Part shown: positions 1 through 5,058 of the stretch, piece after piece | Position numbering within the stretch: position 1 is the first letter of the stretch | How the letters are laid out: each line of letters opens with the position of its first letter | NCBI GenBank assembly: GCA_021129815.1 | Contig: JAJOKN010000080.1 | Location: forward strand, 1 to 5,058 | DNA: 5,058 nucleotides | Source: Desulfotomaculum sp. | GTDB taxonomy: Bacteria > Bacillota > Desulfotomaculia > Desulfotomaculales > Desulfohalotomaculaceae | Reading direction: 5' to 3' | Translations under genes and position numbers: made by a program | Notes under the pieces: generated by a model | What the model was told of the DNA's origin: nothing | Seen by the model: only the letters and a program-made list of their open reading frames with translations | Databases searched by the model: none

Positions 1-25
1 TTTAAAAAGCTTTAAAAGCTTTAAA
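1..25 (+). repeat. Short AT-rich tandem repeat at the left edge
   Basis: The unit TTTAAAAGC occurs as TTTAAAAAGC, TTTAAAAGC and then a partial TTTAAA. Read in the feoB frame it encodes alternating K-S-F residues, which would be a basic linker just before the G domain if the protein starts further upstream. It may equally be simple low-complexity sequence. Confidence 0.4.
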
Positions 26-1837
26 GGTGACAAGCAGCAAAACGTTGACTATCAAGGAATTGTAATGCTTGTAGGTTCGCCCAACACAGGAAAAAGCGCT
101 TTATTCAATCAACTTACTGGCTTAAATGCTAGGGTTGCTAATTATCCGGGAACAACAGTAGATATATCAGCAGGAAGCGCTACTATAAATGGAAAGAATT
201 TGCTGGTAGTAGATTTGCCAGGCATATACTCACTTGAAAGTGGGAGCAAAGCTGAAAAGGTAGCCATAAGTATGCTAAAAAATGAATTTGCAAACAATTC
301 CGACGAGTTAAGCAAGCGTTTAAAAATTGACAGCGATAAAATAAATTCTCTAAAGAAAGTCATAATCTTTGTGCTAGACGCAAACAACCTAGAACATAAC
401 TTGCACTTGCTATTAAAAACAATGCAATATGGGTTGCCTATGTTGGTAGCTTTAAATAGAATAGATTTAGCAGAGGAAAAAGGCTATTATATTGATCCTC
501 TGCTTCTTTCTCATGAGCTGGGAATAACTGTGGTACCAATTGTAGCAATAACAGGAAAAAATATTGATGTTTTAAAGAAAGAATTGTTTAAAATATTTGA
601 AACAAGCGATAAACAAGATAAAGCTGAATCAAAAAAAAATATTGAAAAGCTCGACCTATGGAAAAAAGTGGACAGCATAGCTGAAAAAGCAATAAGATAT
701 TCGCCGTTTAGAGCAACGACTAGCCGCCAAAAATGGGGAGATATTTTGGTTAAACCTTGGCCGGGTTTGTTGTTTGCTTTTTTGATTATTTGTGCTTCTT
801 TTGCTGTAGTTGTAGGGCTTGGTATGAGCTTGAGGCAGCTGGTGTTTTTACCAATTATAAGGGAGGGAATTATCCCGGGATTAACGCTGATAGTTAATGC
901 TACAGTGCCTGAAGGCATCTTGCAAAGAATTTTAATCGGTGAGTATGGAGTTTTAGTTAAAGGATTAGAATGGCCGTTTGCACTGGTATTTCCATATGTT
1001 CTTTCTTTTTACATAGTGCTCAGTTTTCTAGAAGACAGCGGCTATCTGCCAAGACTCAGTTGTCTTATAACAGGTGTTTTTCAAAAGATGGGTTTAAATG
1101 GCAGTGCAGTAATACCATTGATACTAGGATATGGCTGTGCTGTGCCAGCAATAATCTCTACTAGAGCATTGAGCTCACATAAAGAACGTTTAATTGTTAT
1201 AACTATGATTTGTTTAGCTGTACCGTGCATAGCACAAACCGGTGCATTGATTGCCTTGCTAGCAGAAGCATCGATAAAAACCATGTTGTTAGTTTTTTTA
1301 ATTTCACTTCTAGCAATCATAACAGCAGCTGTGATTTTAGATAAATTATTAAAAGATCGCCTGCCGCCTGTGATAATGGAAGTACCGGATCTTCTTTTAC
1401 CCAAAGCAAATATTTTGTTGAAAAAAGTTTTGATATTAGTAAAGAGCTTTATGTTAACTGGCGTATTTCCATTGTTCATGGCTATAGCTGTTGCTTCTGT
1501 ATTATATGAAACAGGTGTGCTGAAGCTAGTAGGAAATATTTTGAGCCCGATTGTAACAGGTTGGCTTATGTTGCCTAAAGAAGCAGCTACTCCGTTGATT
1601 CTCGGTATTTTAAGGCGAGAGCTTGCAATATTGCCTCTTTTGGAAATGGATTTGAATTTTTTACAAATTTTTGTTGGAGCAATTGTAGGGTTGTTTTATG
1701 TGCCTTGTGTAGCATCTGTGGCAGTTATTGCAAGAGAATTCAATGTGTTTACAGCAATATATGTACTTTTACTTACAACTGGTACAGCATTTTTTATAGG
1801 AGGTTTATTGTACAGGATAGGGATTCTTTTGATTTGA
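2..1837 (+). CDS. feoB: FeoB-family GTPase/metal permease, 5' end probably cut by the window edge
   Basis: Inner-membrane transporter with an N-terminal G domain; the family classically imports Fe(II). Counting from the ATG at 65: P-loop GSPNTGKS (4-11), switch I YPGTT (27-31), G3 DLPG (50-53) and G4 NRID (131-134). A linker/GDI-like region follows, then multiple hydrophobic segments from about residue 235 to the end. FeoB core motifs are GYGCAVPA (355-362, Cys358) followed by TR (366-367), and YVPC near the C terminus (Cys548). The second central motif reads VPCIAQTGA (Cys388) rather than the E. coli-like SCxARLP. The ATG at 65 has an AAGGA (54-58) at good spacing and would give 590 aa, but the frame is open leftwards with no stop, and residues GIV just before that Met would complete the first beta strand. 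I therefore favour a start outside the window. No feoA is visible. The GGDEF gene follows after 44 bases. Confidence 0.88.
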   Translation, partial: LKSFKSFKGDKQQNVDYQGIVMLVGSPNTGKSALFNQLTGLNARVANYPGTTVDISAGSATINGKNLLVVDLPGIYSLESGSKAEKVAISMLKNEFANNSDELSKRLKIDSDKINSLKKVIIFVLDANNLEHNLHLLLKTMQYGLPMLVALNRIDLAEEKGYYIDPLLLSHELGITVVPIVAITGKNIDVLKKELFKIFETSDKQDKAESKKNIEKLDLWKKVDSIAEKAIRYSPFRATTSRQKWGDILVKPWPGLLFAFLIICASFAVVVGLGMSLRQLVFLPIIREGIIPGLTLIVNATVPEGILQRILIGEYGVLVKGLEWPFALVFPYVLSFYIVLSFLEDSGYLPRLSCLITGVFQKMGLNGSAVIPLILGYGCAVPAIISTRALSSHKERLIVITMICLAVPCIAQTGALIALLAEASIKTMLLVFLISLLAIITAAVILDKLLKDRLPPVIMEVPDLLLPKANILLKKVLILVKSFMLTGVFPLFMAIAVASVLYETGVLKLVGNILSPIVTGWLMLPKEAATPLILGILRRELAILPLLEMDLNFLQIFVGAIVGLFYVPCVASVAVIAREFNVFTAIYVLLLTTGTAFFIGGLLYRIGILLI

Positions 1838-1860
1838 CTTGTACTTTAAGTTTTTATTAT

Positions 1861-1870
1861 AGGGGGGAGG
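1861..1870 (+). promoter_or_regulatory. G-rich ribosome binding site that decides the TTG start of the GGDEF gene
   Basis: The sequence AGGGGGGAGG lies in the short gap after the feoB stop codon and ends 11 bases before the in-frame TTG at 1882. No in-frame ATG or GTG lies between the feoB stop and the first membrane segment, so this strong Shine-Dalgarno supports TTG1882 as the start. It argues against any start further upstream inside feoB. Confidence 0.7.
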
Positions 1871-1881
1871 TATTAAAACAA

Positions 1882-2985
1882 TTGTCTGAAGAAGATGAGA
1901 AAGCTGAAAAAGAAGAACAACACTTAATAGAAACAACAAGTTATTTAAACACGTTGCGCATATATTATGTTCTTGTCTTCAGCATCTTATTATTTGTATT
2001 TAATGTAAAAGCAGACATTTATGCTAATGATTTGTATAATGCTTTGTTGATTATTTTCTTGGTATTTTCACTTCTTTACAGTCTATATCGTTATTTAAGG
2101 CCGGTTGAAGCAAAAAATAATATGATATGTTTTTTGAAGTTCAGCTTTTTTGACTTTGCTTTTGCTGGCGGAGTGATCATTTTTACTGGGGGAATAAAAA
2201 GTAGTTTTTTTGAAGTACTTGCATATCCAGTTTTGAGCAGTTTGTTGCGTTTTGGTATCGAGATATGGAGAATAATGGTTTTAACTATTATTTTAATCTT
2301 CTTGATATTATTTATCTTTCATTCTTATTTGGAAGTCTTTATTAGCTTACATGAAATTCCAACGCTCCTGATAATAATTTCTGATTTGGTAGTATTATTT
2401 TTCGTAGCTCTGATTGCTGGCATTTTAGTCAAAGGAGAAAGAGAACTCAGAAAAAGCATTTATATATCTTCCATCACAGATGCGCTTACAGGCTTGTATA
2501 ATGCGGCTTATTTTAGAAGATATGTAAATAAATGGTTATTAGATTGCTACAGTGGAAATAATCATTTTGCAATTGTTTTTATAGATTTAAATGGATTTAA
2601 ACCCATAAATGACACTTACGGGCACTTGGTAGGAGATAAAATATTAAAACACATTGCAAATATTTTAAAGCAAAATGTAAGAGAAGGCGACATTATAGCG
2701 CGTTATGGCGGAGATGAATTTATAATATTTTTGCCCAGAACTCCAAAAGAAATCGCAGAAAAATTGGCAAAAAGGCTTAAAGAGAAAGTAAATAATGCTC
2801 CTTATGTGTGGGAGGGTGAAAAAATTCCTTTAGACTTTAGCGCTGGTGTAGCTACATATCCAGAAGATGGGCATGATCTAAAAACTATGACTCGAGTAGC
2901 TGATGAACGCATGTATGAACAAAAGAAAAAAGATAAAATGAAAGTTAGAAAAGAAAAAAATAACAGTAACGATATGGAAAGATAA
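1882..2985 (+). CDS. Membrane-anchored GGDEF protein, probable diguanylate cyclase
   Basis: A 367-residue protein predicted to condense two GTP into cyclic di-GMP. Residues 1-20 are charged and cytoplasmic. About six hydrophobic segments follow (roughly 27-42, 53-69, 82-105, 110-126, 130-152, 160-184), a membrane sensor of no family I recognise. The C-terminal GGDEF domain starts with DALTGLYN (200-207), then the metal/GTP-binding block DLNGFKPIND (235-244). The active-site loop GGDEF (276-280) is intact, which predicts real cyclase activity. RxxD (267-270) five residues before it is a canonical product-inhibition I-site. SAGVATYP (from 320) is the usual late motif, and the tail is Lys-rich. 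There is no EAL or HD-GYP domain. The TTG start is chosen from the strong ribosome binding site; the open frame reaching back to 1705 overlaps feoB and is not credible as coding. It probably shares the feoB transcript and ends at the terminator at 3021-3061. The signal sensed is unknown. Confidence 0.9.
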   Translation: MSEEDEKAEKEEQHLIETTSYLNTLRIYYVLVFSILLFVFNVKADIYANDLYNALLIIFLVFSLLYSLYRYLRPVEAKNNMICFLKFSFFDFAFAGGVIIFTGGIKSSFFEVLAYPVLSSLLRFGIEIWRIMVLTIILIFLILFIFHSYLEVFISLHEIPTLLIIISDLVVLFFVALIAGILVKGERELRKSIYISSITDALTGLYNAAYFRRYVNKWLLDCYSGNNHFAIVFIDLNGFKPINDTYGHLVGDKILKHIANILKQNVREGDIIARYGGDEFIIFLPRTPKEIAEKLAKRLKEKVNNAPYVWEGEKIPLDFSAGVATYPEDGHDLKTMTRVADERMYEQKKKDKMKVRKEKNNSNDMER

Positions 2986-3020
2986 GAATTAATGGGCAAT
3001 AAAAATATTTATTAGTTTTT

Positions 3021-3061
3021 AACAAACTTGAATATATGTGAGTTCAAGCTTGTTTTTTTTT
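3021..3061 (+). terminator. Rho-independent terminator of the feoB-GGDEF unit
   Basis: AACAAACTTGAA (3021-3032) pairs with TTCAAGCTTGTT (3043-3054) as a 12-position stem with a single A-C mismatch. The loop is 10 bases, and the 3' arm runs directly into nine consecutive T (3053-3061). It sits 35 bases after the GGDEF stop codon, oriented to end that transcript. No matching T-run lies on the opposite side, so it looks unidirectional. Confidence 0.88.
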
Positions 3062-3080
3062 ACATATTGTCTTTTTAATA

Positions 3081-3110
3081 TTGACGTAAATGTAAAAACT
3101 AAATTATAAT
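3081..3110 (+). promoter_or_regulatory. Sigma-A type promoter P1 for purEK
   Basis: The -35 box TTGACG (3081-3086, five of six consensus) and the perfect -10 box TATAAT (3105-3110) are separated by 18 bases. It begins 20 bases after the upstream terminator, as expected for the promoter of a new unit. The transcript would start near 3116-3118, giving purE a leader of about 210 bases. Confidence 0.78.
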
Positions 3111-3250
3111 GTGTGATGCAAGATAACAGGTGTCGGTTGCTAAACTGAAGTTTGGAAATAAAAATTTTTATAAAACGTGTCTGAGCTATAAATGTTCCAT
3201 TTTTATCTTAAATTTTTTATTAAACATACATTAATTTTTTAAGCATGTAT

Positions 3251-3279
3251 TTGTGAGGTGTAGTTTCATTAGATATAAA
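3251..3279 (+). promoter_or_regulatory. Candidate second promoter P2 for purEK
   Basis: TTGTGA (3251-3256) and TATAAA (3274-3279) are separated by an ideal 17 bases. The -35 matches consensus at four of six positions and the -10 at five of six. It would start transcription near 3286 and give a leader of about 40 bases. In such AT-rich sequence chance matches are common, so this is weaker than P1. Confidence 0.4.
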
Positions 3280-3325
3280 TTTTCATATTTTTCTGAATTG
3301 TTTAGAAAGGGCTGATCATTAAAAA

Positions 3326-3820
3326 ATGAAAGCATTGGTTGCAGTGATTATGGGCAGCAAGTCTGACTGGAACACAATGAAGGAGGCTTGTGTTCTTTTA
3401 GAAAAGCTCGGTATTCCATATGAAAAAAAGATTGTTTCTGCTCACAGAACACCTGATTGGTTGTATGAATTTGCTGAGAATGCAGTCAAAAGAGGAATTA
3501 AAGTTATCATTGCAGGTGCAGGAGGAGCAGCTCACCTGCCAGGAATGGTAGCTGCTAAGACACTTATTCCAGTTATTGGCGTACCGATACCTGCCACTCA
3601 CTTACAGGGAATGGATTCGCTTCTTTCCATTGTTCAGATGCCAGCTGGAGTGCCTGTTGCTACCGTAGCGATAGGAGCGTCTGGAGCCAAAAATGCTGCA
3701 TTGCTATCAGCTCAAATATTAGGATTAGGTAATAAGGAAGTACAACAAAAAATTGAAGAATTAAGAAAAGAAGCACGTGAATCTGTGATGGAAGCAAACA
3801 AAACGGAGGATTGGTGGTGA
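3326..3820 (+). CDS. purE: N5-carboxyaminoimidazole ribonucleotide mutase, PurE class I
   Basis: Cytoplasmic enzyme of de novo purine synthesis that converts N5-CAIR, the PurK product, into CAIR. The 164-residue length and motifs fit bacterial PurE. GSKSDW (10-15) is the phosphate/substrate loop, SAHRTPDW (38-45) carries the conserved His40, GAGGAAHLPGM (64-74) the glycine-rich substrate loop, and DSLLSIVQMPAGVPVAT (from 97) the family signature. Presence of PurK next door supports the class I mutase rather than the CO2-dependent class II type. The start is the ATG at 3326; an in-frame TAA two codons earlier rules out extension. Its ribosome binding site is modest: GAAAGGG (3305-3311) lies 14 bases upstream, longer than usual. 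The last codons contain the purK ribosome binding site. Transcription is expected from P1 and possibly P2. No defect is seen. Confidence 0.97.
   Translation: MKALVAVIMGSKSDWNTMKEACVLLEKLGIPYEKKIVSAHRTPDWLYEFAENAVKRGIKVIIAGAGGAAHLPGMVAAKTLIPVIGVPIPATHLQGMDSLLSIVQMPAGVPVATVAIGASGAKNAALLSAQILGLGNKEVQQKIEELRKEARESVMEANKTEDWW
3805..3810 (+). promoter_or_regulatory. purK ribosome binding site within the end of purE
   Basis: GGAGGA lies in the last codons of purE. Three in-frame candidate starts follow: TTG 3811, GTG 3814 and GTG 3817. Only GTG 3817 has normal spacing, 7 bases after GGAGG. This selects 3817, giving a GTGA overlap with the purE stop codon. Confidence 0.75.
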
Positions 3821-4956
3821 AAGTAAAAAAAGTACTTTTGCCTAACGGTACTGTTATAGGTATTTTAGGTGGAGGACAGCTCGGCCGAATGATAGCTTTT
3901 GAAGCAAAAAAGATGGGCTACGATGTCATCTGCATGGACCCAACTCCCAACTCCCCTTGTGGTCAGGTTGCAGATGAACAAATCGTTGCTGAGCTGAACG
4001 ATGTAAAAGCAGCTGTCCAGCTAGCAGAAAAAGCCGATGTCGTTGTTTATGAATTTGAGAACATTGATGCTAACTTAGTAGAAGAAATAGAAAATAAGTA
4101 TTATTTGCCTCAAGGTAGTAAAATTTTAAAAATTTCTCAAGATAGATTCAATGAAAAACAACAGTTGAGGCAGAGAGGGTTTCCAGTAGCGCCTTTTTAT
4201 GTGGTTGAAAATGCAGCAGAGCTCAAAAGTGCAGTAGCAGGTATTGGGTATCCATGTGTATTGAAAACAGTTCGTGGCGGCTATGACGGCAAAGGTCAAT
4301 ACGTATTTACAGGAGGTGAGCATTTAAAAGAAGTAGATGATATATTTAAACAAAGCAATACAAAGTTTGTTTTAGAAAAGTATTTGAATTTAAACAGTGA
4401 GATATCAGTTATTGTAGCGCGCAAAGAAAACGGCGAGATGGTATCATATCCAGTAGTTGAAAATATACACCGTGAGAATATCTTACATATGTCTATAGTA
4501 CCTGCACGGGTTTCTGAAGAAATTCAATTTAAAGCAGTTAAAATTGCAAAAGAAATAGCAGATGAATTCAAAGTAGTAGGCTTACTTGTGGTAGAGTTTT
4601 TCGTGGTTGATGACCACGTCATTGTGAATGAGTTGGCACCGCGCCCGCATAATTCTGGACATTATACACTGGATGCCTGTTATGTTTCGCAGTTTGAACA
4701 GTTGATAAGGGCAGTTTGCAATTTGCCTTTTGGATCTACTGATTTGTTGACCCCTGCAGTGATGGTTAACATACTTGGCAAACATCTAACAAAGTTGCTT
4801 GATAAAATTCCAACTTTTAAGCCTGATGTTAAAGTACATATCTATGGGAAACGCGGCAAAATTGCTGAAAAGCGGAAGATGGGACATTTGACAATTATGA
4901 CAGCCGATGTTGCGCAAACTGTAGCTGATATCGAAAAATCTGAGATATGGAGCTGA
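3817..4956 (+). CDS. purK: N5-carboxyaminoimidazole ribonucleotide synthase, PurK
   Basis: Cytoplasmic ATP-grasp enzyme that makes N5-CAIR from AIR, bicarbonate and ATP, handing the product to PurE. With GTG 3817 as start it is 379 residues, normal for the family. Domains in order: an N-terminal pre-ATP-grasp fold with GILGGGQLGRM (15-25) and EFEN (79-82); the ATP-grasp core with glycine-rich loop GGYDGKGQ (154-161) and the metal/substrate motif NELAPRPHNSGH (271-282); and a C-terminal domain with MGHLT (355-359). All expected landmarks are intact. The start codon overlaps the purE stop by 4 bases, so the two genes are almost certainly translationally coupled. The alternative TTG 3811 would add only two residues and crowd the ribosome binding site. 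An unfused purE plus purK pair is the common bacterial arrangement. Confidence 0.96.
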   Translation: MKVKKVLLPNGTVIGILGGGQLGRMIAFEAKKMGYDVICMDPTPNSPCGQVADEQIVAELNDVKAAVQLAEKADVVVYEFENIDANLVEEIENKYYLPQGSKILKISQDRFNEKQQLRQRGFPVAPFYVVENAAELKSAVAGIGYPCVLKTVRGGYDGKGQYVFTGGEHLKEVDDIFKQSNTKFVLEKYLNLNSEISVIVARKENGEMVSYPVVENIHRENILHMSIVPARVSEEIQFKAVKIAKEIADEFKVVGLLVVEFFVVDDHVIVNELAPRPHNSGHYTLDACYVSQFEQLIRAVCNLPFGSTDLLTPAVMVNILGKHLTKLLDKIPTFKPDVKVHIYGKRGKIAEKRKMGHLTIMTADVAQTVADIEKSEIWS

Positions 4957-5058
4957 ATTTTAAAATGAATATGCTAGAAGTGGCAGTTTTAAATTTAACT
5001 TCTCCAACGATACTATTTTTTTGTTTTTAGGAATAATAATTTTAAATTAGATTATGCA
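4957..5058 (+). other. Region after purK, no clear gene; weak terminator-like sequence
   Basis: About 100 AT-rich bases follow the purK stop. AGAAGT (4976-4981) can pair with ACTTCT (4998-5003) across a 16-base loop, and T-runs lie at 5016-5022 and 5024-5028. The stem is short and the T-run begins 12 bases after it, so this is at best a poor intrinsic terminator. A 21-codon frame at 4965-5030 lacks a ribosome binding site. I see no start of purB, purC or purF before the window ends. Confidence 0.35.

Larger units (their letters stand above)
2986..3325 (+). other. Intergenic region between the GGDEF gene and purE
   Basis: These 340 AT-rich bases contain no convincing gene. From left to right they hold a short AT inverted repeat near 2999-3014, an intrinsic terminator (3021-3061), a strong promoter (3081-3110), and a leader of about 210 bases before purE with a second candidate promoter inside it (3251-3279). 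The leader has a small hairpin at 3140-3155 (six pairs including one G-T, TGAA loop) and a perfect AT palindrome at 3158-3171. I do not see the conserved core of the purine riboswitch, the ZTP (pfl) riboswitch or a T-box. Confidence 0.75.

Noticed and set aside
1081..1479. Minus-strand open frames opposite feoB and the purine genes
   Set aside because: They lie antisense to well-conserved coding sequence, have no recognisable domain, and are shadows of the + strand genes.
1705..1881. Extended start of the GGDEF frame inside feoB
   Set aside because: The extra residues overlap the conserved end of feoB in another frame and lack a ribosome binding site. The strong AGGGGGGAGG at 1861-1870 points to TTG1882.
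3116..3148. Ten-codon leader peptide starting at the predicted P1 transcript start
   Set aside because: It has no ribosome binding site, would need leaderless translation, and its composition shows no purine-related or attenuation logic.
3111..3250. Possible 6S RNA or purine riboswitch upstream of purE
   Set aside because: The 5' part does not find an extended complement in the 3' part as 6S RNA would need, and the conserved purine riboswitch loop sequences are absent.
3380..3390. Strong Shine-Dalgarno-like AAGGAGG inside purE
   Set aside because: The following TTG is in another frame that stops within a dozen codons, and no truncated PurE start fits. It is explained by the Lys-Glu-Ala codons.
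4965..5030. 21-codon open frame after purK
   Set aside because: There is no ribosome binding site, and the hydrophobic end comes only from the T-run. It could be chance in AT-rich sequence.
1..5058. Mobile element, CRISPR array, tRNA, rRNA or defence system
   Set aside because: I read for terminal inverted repeats, spaced direct repeats, tRNA-like arms and relevant protein motifs and found none.

Overview
The window carries one direction of transcription throughout (all genes on the + strand) and looks like ordinary chromosome of a low-GC, AT-rich bacterium. Strong purine-rich Shine-Dalgarno sequences, TTG and GTG start codons, sigma-A type promoters and protein styles all point to the Firmicutes (Bacillota), probably an anaerobic clostridial or Negativicutes lineage. 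The lineage is an inference; nothing here fixes genus or species.

Layout: (1) Bases 2-1837 hold a FeoB-family GTPase/permease whose reading frame is open to the left edge, so its true start is probably outside the window. (2) Bases 1882-2985 hold a membrane-anchored GGDEF protein, a probable diguanylate cyclase, starting at TTG behind a very G-rich ribosome binding site 44 bases after feoB; the two genes are likely co-transcribed. (3) Bases 2986-3325 are non-coding: an intrinsic terminator (3021-3061) closes the feoB-GGDEF unit, then come two candidate promoters (3081-3110 and 3251-3279) for the next operon, with a leader of unknown role. (4) Bases 3326-3820 encode PurE and 3817-4956 encode PurK, overlapping by 4 bases. 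(5) Bases 4957-5058 show no recognisable gene start.

Functionally, PurK and PurE catalyse consecutive steps of de novo purine synthesis (AIR to N5-CAIR to CAIR). FeoB would import a divalent metal, classically Fe(II), across the inner membrane, and the GGDEF protein would make cyclic di-GMP in response to an unidentified membrane signal. The feoB-GGDEF pairing is the most interesting context. I see no mobile element, CRISPR array, tRNA, rRNA or defence system, and no clear sign of an undescribed system. The less ordinary points are the divergent FeoB motifs with a G-domain insertion, the adjacency of a cyclic di-GMP enzyme, and the unexplained purE leader.
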